A DNA stretch of 7,382 bases, taken from Victivallales bacterium (GTDB taxonomy: Bacteria > Verrucomicrobiota > Lentisphaeria > Victivallales > JAUVCU01). The stretch spans positions 1 to 7,382 of the forward strand of contig JAOZMT010000101.1 of assembly GCA_029934175.1 (NCBI GenBank), read 5' to 3'. This document shows, piece by piece, positions 1-7,376 of this stretch. Position 1 is the first letter of the stretch. The number at the start of each line of letters is the position of its first letter. The notes below the pieces were generated by a model. It saw nothing but the letters and a program-made list of their open reading frames with translations, was not told the DNA's origin and did not search any database. Both the position numbers and the translations under genes were made by a program.

Positions 1-743
1 CTGCGAACAGTGCAGAACAGCCTAAAAATGATTTATCAGAATATACAGATAAAAGACAGACAGGCTATGAAAATGCAAGTGATTGGGATAAAAATGAATA
101 CGAAGAGCAATTGATAAATGACAAAATAAAAGAGAGTCAATTATCAAGTTCTTGGGGAAGTATTACAGGGAATATTCAAGAACAAATACTTGCGACACTA
201 AAGCCAAAAGTTAATTATAAAACAATATTGAAAGCGTTTAGAGCAAGTGTTTTATCAAATAGTAGAAGATTAACACGAATGAAACCTAGTAGAAGATATG
301 GTTTCTTATATATGGGTTCAAAAAGGGACTTTACTACAAAACTTTTATTTGCTGTTGATATTAGTGGCTCTGTAGATTCTTATGCCTTGAAAAATGCTTT
401 TTCCATTTTAAATAGATTTTTTAAATATGGAATAGAAGAAATATCTGCAATATGTTTTGATACAGAAATAAAAGGTGAATTATTGACATTGAAAAAAGCA
501 AAAAAAGATATAAAAATATATGGTCGTGGCGGAACAGATTTTAATGCAGTTGTTGATTATATAAACAAAAATAGAAGTTATGATGGAGTGATTATATTCA
601 CTGATGGATATGCTCCTGCTCCTATGATACCTAAAAATAAAAAAACTAAAATTTTATGGTTATTTGATAATGAAGAAAATTACAACGATTGTAAAGAACA
701 TTTATCAAAATTAGGCAAAGTAGCTTTTGTAAAAGAGTCTTGA
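1..743 (+). CDS. DUF2201-type vWA domain protein, C-terminal part (5' end outside window)
   Basis: The reading frame is open from the left edge (first full codon at 3) to the TGA at 741-743, so this is the 3' part of a longer gene. A TTG at 111 could be read as a start, but 36 open codons precede it, no ribosome site stands before it, and the upstream residues form a plausible acidic linker; it is probably an internal Leu. Counting from that TTG, residues 78-210 form a von Willebrand A fold with an intact MIDAS metal site: DISGS at 83-87, the Thr of GRGGTDF (142) and the Asp of FTDG (165). This matches the C-terminal half of DUF2201 proteins, whose N-terminal half is a zincin-like putative metallopeptidase domain, expected here outside the window. 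Such proteins are usually encoded after a MoxR-type AAA+ ATPase and are thought to act as its metal-dependent adaptor or effector. No signal peptide or membrane segment is visible in this part. Family call is firm; the role is inferred. Confidence 0.88.
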   Translation, partial: ANSAEQPKNDLSEYTDKRQTGYENASDWDKNEYEEQLINDKIKESQLSSSWGSITGNIQEQILATLKPKVNYKTILKAFRASVLSNSRRLTRMKPSRRYGFLYMGSKRDFTTKLLFAVDISGSVDSYALKNAFSILNRFFKYGIEEISAICFDTEIKGELLTLKKAKKDIKIYGRGGTDFNAVVDYINKNRSYDGVIIFTDGYAPAPMIPKNKKTKILWLFDNEENYNDCKEHLSKLGKVAFVKES

Positions 744-775
744 GTAATCAATTTACTTGCGAAATAAATAAAAAC

Positions 776-780
776 AGGAG
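776..780 (+). promoter_or_regulatory. Ribosome binding site of the SF1 helicase gene
   Basis: AGGAG lies six bases before the ATG at 787 and fixes that start. The 43-base gap from the preceding stop is too short to show a clear promoter, so the vWA and helicase genes are probably co-transcribed. Confidence 0.75.
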
Positions 781-786
781 AACAGA

Positions 787-3700
787 ATGAAAATATTAAC
801 TTATAATGAATTGAACACTAAAGGAGTAAAAAAACAATTTGAAAAAGTTGTTAAAATGCTAGAGGAAGATGATTTTAAATCTGCCGAAATAAAAAAAATG
901 TTGCCTACCAAATATTATCGTGCAAAATTAGATTATGAAAATAGATTATTGTTTAAATTTGCAAAATCACAAGGAGAAACATATATTTTGCTACTTGAAG
1001 TTATTCATAATCATGAATACGATAAGTCTCGTTTTTTAAACGGAGCGGTTGTTGATGAAGATAAAATGCCAGAATTACCAAGTAACAATGAAATTGAAGA
1101 GGAAGACTTGTTGCCTTTACCAGCTGTCAGTAAAAAAAGTAGTAAATTTCATTTTCTTGATAAAATATTAGTTTTTGATGATACGCAAGATAAAATATCA
1201 AGAATGAAACCTCCATTGATTATTATTGGCTCGGCTGGTAGCGGAAAAACTGTTTTATCACTAGAAAAATTAAAATCTTTTACTGGCGATATTCTTTATG
1301 TTACTCATTCGCAATTCCTTGTAGAAAATTCACAAGCCATTTATTATAGCAATTCTTATACTAACGAAAAACAAGATATAGATTTTTTGTCGTTTAATGA
1401 ATTATTGCAAACAATATCTGTTCCTGATGGAAAAGAAGTTACTTATAATGCCTTTAACAAGTGGTTCGAACGACGAAATACGGCTGGAAATTTTGGTGAT
1501 GCACACAAATTATATGAAGAATTTAGAGGTGTTTTGACTGGAGTTGATATTTCAAAACCTTATTTGAGTTTAGAGGATTATCTTGACTTAGGCGTTAAAC
1601 AATCTATCTTTTTAGATGAAGAGAGAACTATTGTTTATGATATATTCTTGAAATATCTTGAATTTTTGAAAGAGAAAAATTTATATGATACAAATATCTT
1701 ATCGTATGAATATCAACCACAATTAGAACAAAAATATGATTATGTTGTAATTGATGAGATTCAAGATTTGACAAATATGCAGATTAATTTAATTTTAAAA
1801 CAATTAAAAGACCCTACAAAATTTTTATTGTGTGGCGATTCAAACCAAATAGTTCATCCAAATTTCTTTTCTTGGGCACACTTGAAAACAATGTTTTTTA
1901 AAAGTAACATCAAAACAAAAGCGGAAATTATTCGTATTTTACAATCAAATTATAGAAATTCGCCAGAAATTATAGAGATGGCAAATAAACTTTTATTAAT
2001 AAAAAATCTTCGGTTTGGTTCTATTGATAAAGAAAGTAATTACTTGGTTCATAGTGTTCGTGAAAAGGGAGGTAAAATAGAATTCTTGTCGGATAATAAA
2101 AAGAACAATAAAAAGTTAAATGACCAAACAAAGATGTCAACACGATTTGCGGTTATTGTTCCTCGTGATGAAGATAAAAAACGCGCGGCAAAGGTATTTA
2201 AAACACCATTATTGTTCTCTATTCACGAGGCAAAAGGATTGGAGTATGATAACATCATTTTATATAATTTTATTTCAAATAATGATAACGATTATAAAGA
2301 AATAGTTGGTGATATAAAAATATCTGACTTAGATGAGAATTTAAAATATTCAAGGTCAAAAGATAAAACAGATAAATCATCAGAAGTTTACAAATTTTAT
2401 ATAAATTCATTTTATGTTGCAATAACTCGTGCAGTAAAAAATATCTATTTAGTTGAATCTAAAAAGACCCATCCGTTGTTGAGTTTATTGGGCTTAACTA
2501 CTCAAGTAAATACAACAACTGCGGCAAAAGAAGAATCATCATTTGAAGAGTGGTTAGAAGAGGCGAGACGCTTGGAATTACAGGGTAAATTTGAGCAAGC
2601 AGCAGAAGTTCGTAAAAAGATACTTGGTCAGCAAACCGTTCCTTGGGAAGTTATTACAGATGAGTCATTAGAAAAAATAAAAGTTAAAGCATTTGATAAA
2701 GCTAGTTATAATAAAAAAGCAAAAGCCTTATTGTGTGAATATGCAGTGCTTTATGATATGCAAGACTTGATTGCAGAGCTTGTAAAGTCTAATTATACTC
2801 GTGCTTTAAGTCCTAAAAATGTTAAAAATGAAATTGATTTAAAATACAATGGTATTTACAAAAAAGACTTTACCGCTGGCATAAAAAATAACATAAAACA
2901 ATATGGCATTGATTACAGGGACTATTTTAATCGAACTCCATTAATGGGGGCAGTTCAAGTTGGAAATGCACAAGTCGCAAAAACTTTGTTAGACTTGGGG
3001 GCGAATAAAAATATTGTCAATATTCGTGGTTTAAATATTTTTCAAGAAGCTATGAAGCTAGCTTTTAATAGTGAAAAATATGCAAAAGAACAATTATATG
3101 ATATGTATGAATTATTGCACACATCATCTATAAAAGTAAAAATTGACAACCATTTAATCAAAATTGGTAGTCAAACAATGGAATATTTTATGTTAAATGT
3201 TTTAATTGGAATAACAATGGACAAAGATGTTCTTTTTTATAAAAAAGACGGTCAAATAAAAGCAGGATATTCAACAGCAAGTTTCCTTGACAATTTTGCA
3301 CACTTCGCAAATAATGCTTTGCCTGAATTTAGGAAAAAGCGTTCTTATATTTCATCTATTTTGGCAAAAAATGAGGTTGACAAAGAAGGACCAGGGAATA
3401 GAAAAATTTTCAAAAGGTTAGAGCGAGGTTATTATATTTTAAATCCCAAATTGGAAGTAATGGTTCATGATGATTTTGTGAATATTTATGATTTGATTAT
3501 ACCACAAAATACGAATCTATTACCGTTACCATTAGCTGAATATGACTTTATTCTTATGGTTAGATTTTACAAAGAAACTGGACTTGTATGTGATATTAAT
3601 TTTGTCAGAAATATTTATTATAGTTATTTTTCTAAAAATAAAAAATATAGAGAAGAAGAAACAGAAAAAGAAACAGGTTTTAAATTGCCTGATGAACTAA

Positions 3701-3795
3701 AAACATATTGGCTATCTTTATTTGAAATTGCAAAAAAAGACTTTGGTATTCCTGCAATAAATCAAATAATAAAACGCCAACCAGAAGATAGATGA
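787..3795 (+). CDS. Superfamily I (UvrD/Rep-like) helicase with RelE-like N terminus and ankyrin-like C-terminal segment
   Basis: Probable ATP-dependent DNA or RNA helicase/translocase of 1002 residues, cytoplasmic. Residues about 15-85 resemble the RelE/ParE toxin fold, ending in the block HEYDKSRFL (76-84), an arrangement known from some bacterial SF1 helicases. The core follows: Gln motif near 134, Walker A GSAGSGKT (148-155), motif Ia near 169-183, Walker B VVIDEIQDL (320-328), motif III CGDSNQ (349-354), motif IV SNYRNSPE (387-394), motif V IHEAKGLEY (479-487) and motif VI YVAITRA (543-549). Only about 85 residues separate motifs IV and V, so a full UvrD-type 2B domain is missing. After the core come a TPR-like helical hairpin (about 585-613), an ankyrin-like repeat with TPLMGAVQVGNAQVAKTLL (717-735) followed by a degenerate second one (to about 778), and some 220 residues I do not recognise. 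The gene ends in TGA followed at once by in-frame TAA. The helicase call is firm, the RelE-like and ankyrin calls moderate. Whether the RelE-like domain cleaves RNA is unknown. Confidence 0.92.
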   Translation: MKILTYNELNTKGVKKQFEKVVKMLEEDDFKSAEIKKMLPTKYYRAKLDYENRLLFKFAKSQGETYILLLEVIHNHEYDKSRFLNGAVVDEDKMPELPSNNEIEEEDLLPLPAVSKKSSKFHFLDKILVFDDTQDKISRMKPPLIIIGSAGSGKTVLSLEKLKSFTGDILYVTHSQFLVENSQAIYYSNSYTNEKQDIDFLSFNELLQTISVPDGKEVTYNAFNKWFERRNTAGNFGDAHKLYEEFRGVLTGVDISKPYLSLEDYLDLGVKQSIFLDEERTIVYDIFLKYLEFLKEKNLYDTNILSYEYQPQLEQKYDYVVIDEIQDLTNMQINLILKQLKDPTKFLLCGDSNQIVHPNFFSWAHLKTMFFKSNIKTKAEIIRILQSNYRNSPEIIEMANKLLLIKNLRFGSIDKESNYLVHSVREKGGKIEFLSDNKKNNKKLNDQTKMSTRFAVIVPRDEDKKRAAKVFKTPLLFSIHEAKGLEYDNIILYNFISNNDNDYKEIVGDIKISDLDENLKYSRSKDKTDKSSEVYKFYINSFYVAITRAVKNIYLVESKKTHPLLSLLGLTTQVNTTTAAKEESSFEEWLEEARRLELQGKFEQAAEVRKKILGQQTVPWEVITDESLEKIKVKAFDKASYNKKAKALLCEYAVLYDMQDLIAELVKSNYTRALSPKNVKNEIDLKYNGIYKKDFTAGIKNNIKQYGIDYRDYFNRTPLMGAVQVGNAQVAKTLLDLGANKNIVNIRGLNIFQEAMKLAFNSEKYAKEQLYDMYELLHTSSIKVKIDNHLIKIGSQTMEYFMLNVLIGITMDKDVLFYKKDGQIKAGYSTASFLDNFAHFANNALPEFRKKRSYISSILAKNEVDKEGPGNRKIFKRLERGYYILNPKLEVMVHDDFVNIYDLIIPQNTNLLPLPLAEYDFILMVRFYKETGLVCDINFVRNIYYSYFSKNKKYREEETEKETGFKLPDELKTYWLSLFEIAKKDFGIPAINQIIKRQPEDR

Positions 3796-3891
3796 TAAAT
3801 TATAAAAAAAGTTGTTGTTTGCGCTTTCAGGAAGTTTCTTTTTCAGCCGTTTGCAGTATATAAAGAATAAATATAAAATAAGGAAATAAAG
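3796..3891 (+). promoter_or_regulatory. Intergenic leader before the SNF2 gene, possible promoter or operator
   Basis: This 96-base gap is the longest non-coding stretch in the window. Its middle (about 3817-3856) is richer in G and C than its surroundings. It holds two hexamers, each present twice in mirrored order: GTTTGC (3817-3822) then TTTCAG (3825-3830), and TTTCAG (3841-3846) then GTTTGC (3849-3854), each pair separated by two bases. A -10-like TATATA/TATAAA lies at 3857-3864, but no good -35 box stands 17 bases upstream. No convincing terminator hairpin with a T run was found. It could hold a separate promoter for the SNF2-SWIM pair; the evidence is weak. Confidence 0.25.
3880..3885 (+). 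promoter_or_regulatory. Ribosome binding site of the SNF2 gene
   Basis: AAGGAA ends six bases before the ATG at 3892 and supports that start. It is a weaker Shine-Dalgarno match than those of the neighbouring genes. Confidence 0.6.
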
Positions 3892-6558
3892 ATGTCAGAA
3901 AAATGGATAGAATTAGTATTGTTGCCAAATAAACGATTGGCAATTGACGAAAATAATCAAACGATAAAATTAACAAAGGTTCAACGAGATATTAATGAGA
4001 AATTAATAGCAGGAACTGAAAGCTCGCCTTATGAAATAATCTTTCAATTGGGCTTTATGAAAACAGATATTAAATTATCAAATAATTTGGAGTTTTGGAG
4101 AAAGTTTGGAGAAAGTTTTGTAAATAAATTACGCTTTTGTGAATCTTTAGAAAAGTTGCGAGATAAGCAGATTATAGAAGCTGATAACGCGTTCTTTTTT
4201 GAATTACTTTTAGAAGCTCCTTTTTTTCAAGGTTCAGAATATTTGAATATCGACTCCTTAGAATTTCATTGGAATAATTTATTAGAATATTTTCAAAAAA
4301 AAATTAAAAAGTATAAAGGATCTGTTGAAGAACTTTTTAAACAATATTCGCCAGATGTCCATCTGATTGATAAAGTCTTCTTTCATCTTGTTGAAAGTAA
4401 AGCCGAAGCTAATCCTTTTGCTTTTATGGCTACTTATTCAACAGGATTAGCAAAAAATAATAAAGCTCAACATCGTCCATTACACTATGCTTTAAAAGAG
4501 TTTGAAAATAATCAAGAAAAATTAATAGACCTATTATCAACCGTTGCACAAGCCGCAGATAAAAGTCCATTTATTAAAGAAATTCAAGAAAGTGGAGAGC
4601 TGTTTTATCCGTTAAACTTGACGGCAAATGAGAGCTATAATTTTCTTCGTGAATTGCCTGTTTATGAAGATGCAGGAATTATGTGCAGAATCCCTAATTG
4701 GTGGCGTAGTAAAACTAAACGAGCAGGCTTATCAGTTTCATTTGGTGATAAAAAGAAAAAATCATTAGTTGGGTTGGATTCTTTAGTTGAATTTAAAGCA
4801 ACAATTATGATTGGTGGTGTTGAGATAACTCCAGAAGAAGCTCGCAAATTATTGGAACAAACAGAAGGGTTAGCTCAAATAAAAGGCAAATGGGTTGTTC
4901 TTGATAAAGATAAATTACAAGATAGTTTGGATAATTGGGAGAAGGCTCAAATTTTAATGGAAGATGGAGATTTTTCTTTGAGCGATGCAATGCGTTTGTT
5001 AATGAAAGGTGGCGATAATAAGATTTTAAATTTTTCAGAAGACGAAGATGTTTCTATATCTGCTGGCGAGTGGTTGGAAGATGTTATGAATAAAATGCAT
5101 AATCCGCAAATAATAAAAAATACTACAGTTCACAAAGATTTCAATGCAACACTACGACCATATCAACAGGCTGGCTTAAATTGGTTGTCGTTGTTAAATT
5201 CACTGAAATTTGGTGCATGTCTCGCAGATGATATGGGACTTGGGAAAACTATTCAAATAATTGCTTTGATTAATGGATTGCGTAGAAAAAAGGATTATAA
5301 ACCATCGCTTTTAGTTTTACCTGCATCATTAGTTCATAACTGGGCTAGTGAACTTACAAAGTTTGCACCAAATATTAAATATGGTATAGCTCATACTTCT
5401 GGAGAGCATTTAGAACTTGCGAAGTGTGCAACTAATGATGATGTTGAAAAATATCATATTATTTTAACAACTTATGGAATGGCTAAAAGATATGATTGGA
5501 TTAAAAATTTTGATTGGAATTATTTAATTTTAGATGAAGCCCAAGCAATAAAAAATCCTGGCACTGCTCAAACAAAAGCAATGAAAGCTTTAAAGTCTAA
5601 ATTTAGAGTGGTTTTAACTGGAACGCCTATTGAAAATAGATTATCGGATTTATGGTCGCTATTTGATTTTATCAATCCTGGTTTACTTGGCAACAAAACA
5701 GAATTTAAAAACTTTATAAAAAACAATGATGATTTATCTGGTTTAAGAAAGGTTGTGACTCCATATATCTTACGAAGATTAAAAACAGATAAATCTATTA
5801 TTTCTGACCTGCCAGATAAAATTGAAATGGATAGTTATGCAAAACTTAGCAAAATGCAATTTGCATTGTATCAAAAAGAAGTTGATAATTTAAAAGATAA
5901 ATTGCAAAATTCAGAAGGAATTGCACGCAAAGGTTTAGTCTTAACATCATTAATGAAATTCAAACAAATATGTAATCATCCTGACCAATTCAATGGAAAT
6001 GCACACTTCGCAGAAAAAGATAGTGGGAAGTTTCAAAGATTAAAAGAAATTTGCGAAACTATTAAAGAAAAGCGAGAAAAGGTGCTTGTCTTTACTCAAT
6101 TTAAAGAAATGACTGAACCGTTATCAAACTTTTTAGAAGAATTTTTTGGTCACAAAGGATTAGTTTTACATGGTAGTAAAAGTGTTAAAAAACGAAAAGA
6201 GATGGTTGAAAAATTCCAAAGTGATGAATATATTCCTTATTTCATTTTATCAATAAAAGCAGGTGGAACAGGATTGAATTTAACTGCAGCAAATCATGTA
6301 ATTCATTTTGATAGATGGTGGAATCCTGCTGTTGAAAATCAAGCAACCGACAGAGCGTTCCGTATTGGTCAGAAAAAGAGTGTGGTTGTTCATAAATTTA
6401 TTACAGAAGGAACTATTGAAGAAAAAATATCAGAAATGATAGAAAATAAAAAAGCATTATCAGATGAAGTTTTAGCCGATTCTGGCGAAGCATCATTTAT
6501 CACAGAAATGAGCAACAAAGAATTAATTGATATGTTTTCGCTAGGAGGTGTAAAATGA
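3892..6558 (+). CDS. SNF2-family DEAD/DEAH-box ATPase (SWI2/SNF2 helicase-like)
   Basis: An 888-residue ATP-dependent double-stranded-nucleic-acid translocase of the bacterial SNF2 family, of usual length for the group. Residues 1-250 are weakly conserved. About 250-400 match the SNF2-helicase-associated region (DUF3670-like), with PNWWRSKTKRAG (268-279) and the ITPEEARKLLEQ stretch (312-323). The motor follows: LRPYQQAGLNWL (421-432), Walker A DDMGLGKT (446-453), motif Ia LLVLPASLVHNW (473-484), Walker B DEAQ (548-551), motif III LTGTPIEN (575-582), LRRLKTD (628-634), motif IV VLVFTQF (731-737), motif V KAGGTGLNLTAAN (789-801) and motif VI QATDRAFRIGQ (817-827). All catalytic motifs, including the arginine finger region, are intact. 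Its stop overlaps the start of the SWIM gene by four bases, so the two are translationally coupled. SNF2 and SWIM genes pair in many bacteria (YwqA/YwqB in B. subtilis). The family is certain; the remodelled substrate is unknown. Confidence 0.97.
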   Translation: MSEKWIELVLLPNKRLAIDENNQTIKLTKVQRDINEKLIAGTESSPYEIIFQLGFMKTDIKLSNNLEFWRKFGESFVNKLRFCESLEKLRDKQIIEADNAFFFELLLEAPFFQGSEYLNIDSLEFHWNNLLEYFQKKIKKYKGSVEELFKQYSPDVHLIDKVFFHLVESKAEANPFAFMATYSTGLAKNNKAQHRPLHYALKEFENNQEKLIDLLSTVAQAADKSPFIKEIQESGELFYPLNLTANESYNFLRELPVYEDAGIMCRIPNWWRSKTKRAGLSVSFGDKKKKSLVGLDSLVEFKATIMIGGVEITPEEARKLLEQTEGLAQIKGKWVVLDKDKLQDSLDNWEKAQILMEDGDFSLSDAMRLLMKGGDNKILNFSEDEDVSISAGEWLEDVMNKMHNPQIIKNTTVHKDFNATLRPYQQAGLNWLSLLNSLKFGACLADDMGLGKTIQIIALINGLRRKKDYKPSLLVLPASLVHNWASELTKFAPNIKYGIAHTSGEHLELAKCATNDDVEKYHIILTTYGMAKRYDWIKNFDWNYLILDEAQAIKNPGTAQTKAMKALKSKFRVVLTGTPIENRLSDLWSLFDFINPGLLGNKTEFKNFIKNNDDLSGLRKVVTPYILRRLKTDKSIISDLPDKIEMDSYAKLSKMQFALYQKEVDNLKDKLQNSEGIARKGLVLTSLMKFKQICNHPDQFNGNAHFAEKDSGKFQRLKEICETIKEKREKVLVFTQFKEMTEPLSNFLEEFFGHKGLVLHGSKSVKKRKEMVEKFQSDEYIPYFILSIKAGGTGLNLTAANHVIHFDRWWNPAVENQATDRAFRIGQKKSVVVHKFITEGTIEEKISEMIENKKALSDEVLADSGEASFITEMSNKELIDMFSLGGVK
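6543..6550 (+). promoter_or_regulatory. Strong Shine-Dalgarno for the SWIM gene, inside the SNF2 coding end
   Basis: AGGAGGTG, nearly the full anti-Shine-Dalgarno complement, lies in the last codons of the SNF2 gene (encoding Leu-Gly-Gly-Val) four bases before the ATG at 6555. It fixes that start and, with the ATGA overlap, indicates coupled translation with a strong independent initiation signal. Confidence 0.85.
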
Positions 6559-7328
6559 GTTGGGGATATGGAGGATATGGGGGATATGGAGGATACGGTG
6601 GATACGGTGGATATGGACGACAAGAGTCTGTTGGAGAAAAGAAGGCAAAAGCCAAAAAGACAATAGCTAAACTACGGAAAAAAGGTGTGGATATTTCGCC
6701 TGTTGAAATAGAAGGACGAAAGATAGCTAAGTCTTGGTGGGGTGTTGCGTGGAATAATAATATTGCGAACTATGCAGATTTTAGCAATAGATTATCGCGT
6801 GGTAGAAGTTATGTAACTCACGGTTGTGTAATAGATTTGCAAATTGAAGAAAATTTAATTACAGCACAAATATTAGGTTCTGGGACTTCTGTTTACAGAG
6901 CAAATATAAAAATAACAAAATTAAATAAAAAACAATGGGAAGAAATAAAAGATTCTGTAACTGGAAATATATCATCTTTAAATGAACTTTTAGCTGGAAA
7001 GTTCCCAAAAGAAATGCAAGCAATATTAACTGAAAAAGGAGAGGGATTGTTTCCTATACCAAAAGAGTTTCATCCTAAATGTAATTGTCCTGATAGTTCA
7101 AGGTTTTGCAAACATCTAGCCGCAGTCATTTATGGAATTGGCAACAGATTAGATTCTGACCCTGACTTGCTTTTTACTTTGCGTGGTGTAAACCCAAAAG
7201 AACTTGTCGCAGAAATTGTTGTAGAGCAGAAAGATAACTTGATAGCTAATGCTAAAAAAGTCAAGAGTAAACGGGTTATGAAAATGAAAAATAATAAATT
7301 ATCTAAACTCTTTGATATAGATTTATAG
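6555..7328 (+). CDS. SWIM zinc-finger protein with Gly-Gly-Tyr repeat N terminus
   Basis: A 257-residue cytoplasmic protein of the SWIM zinc-finger family, partner of the upstream SNF2 ATPase. The SWIM motif CxC-x6-CxH is intact: C176, C178, C185 and H187, in a zinc-binding module thought to bind DNA or protein. The block before it is typical of the family: VEIEGRKIAKSWWGVAW (50-66), NRLSRGRSYVTHG (78-90) and VIDLQI (92-97). Residues 4-21 are a Gly-Gly-Tyr run in place of the short Tyr-rich start common in relatives. The tail (234-257) is lysine-rich and ends in KLSKLFDIDL, recalling a Leu-Phe-Gly-Ile-Glu-Leu-like ending I remember from relatives, with Asp where Gly is usual. The start is fixed by the strong ribosome site and the ATGA overlap. 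In E. coli, SWIM protein YehQ is encoded beside a MoxR ATPase and a vWA protein, which parallels this cluster. Family call is firm; the molecular role is inferred as targeting or regulating the SNF2 motor. Confidence 0.94.
   Translation: MSWGYGGYGGYGGYGGYGGYGRQESVGEKKAKAKKTIAKLRKKGVDISPVEIEGRKIAKSWWGVAWNNNIANYADFSNRLSRGRSYVTHGCVIDLQIEENLITAQILGSGTSVYRANIKITKLNKKQWEEIKDSVTGNISSLNELLAGKFPKEMQAILTEKGEGLFPIPKEFHPKCNCPDSSRFCKHLAAVIYGIGNRLDSDPDLLFTLRGVNPKELVAEIVVEQKDNLIANAKKVKSKRVMKMKNNKLSKLFDIDL
6564..6617 (+). repeat. Six tandem 9-base units encoding Gly-Tyr-Gly
   Basis: Six in-frame units of the form GGA-TAT/TAC-GGN fill residues 4-21 of the SWIM protein. Units vary at the third codon positions (TAT or TAC; GGA, GGG or GGT) while every residue is kept, so the amino-acid pattern looks maintained. 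The first three and last three units differ in type, and units 4 and 5 are identical, which suggests duplication by slippage. Copy number may vary between strains. Confidence 0.9.
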
Positions 7329-7345
7329 GCGTTGTTTTTAATGCC
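7328..7345 (+). other. Small stem-loop just after the SWIM stop codon
   Basis: GGCGTT (7328-7333) can pair with AATGCC (7340-7345), with one G-U pair, around a six-base T-rich loop. No T run follows directly, so it is a poor intrinsic terminator; it may be an mRNA 3' hairpin or chance. Confidence 0.2.
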
Positions 7346-7369
7346 GTCCAACAATTGTTTTGATAGGAT

Positions 7370-7376
7370 AACAGGA
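7370..7376 (+). promoter_or_regulatory. Possible ribosome binding site of a gene starting beyond the window
   Basis: AACAGGA matches the sequence before the SF1 helicase start (AACAGGAG at 773-780). With the same six-base spacing, a start codon would fall at 7383, just outside the window. The start codon itself is not seen. Confidence 0.3.

Noticed and set aside
741..759. Inverted repeat AGTAA-5-TTACT over the vWA stop codon, as a terminator
   Set aside because: The stem is short and AT-rich, extends only by G-U pairs and has no T run after it, so it is unlikely to stop transcription before the helicase gene.
2120..2305. Small + strand open frame inside the SF1 helicase gene
   Set aside because: It lies wholly inside the helicase core in another frame, covering motif V, and has no family resemblance.
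3297..3309. 13-base sequence TGCACACTTCGCA repeated at 6000-6012
   Set aside because: Both copies lie in coding DNA and encode Ala-His-Phe-Ala in unrelated proteins; one such repeat is likely by chance in a window of this size.
4662..4990. Open frames on the minus strand within the SNF2 gene, and others at 6390-6623 and 7130-7354
   Set aside because: They are short, overlap well-supported genes, resemble no family and are low-complexity or biased as expected of antisense shadows.
7350..7359. Perfect palindrome AACAATTGTT after the SWIM gene, as an operator
   Set aside because: Ten-base AT-rich palindromes are expected by chance in such DNA, and no second copy was seen near the other genes.
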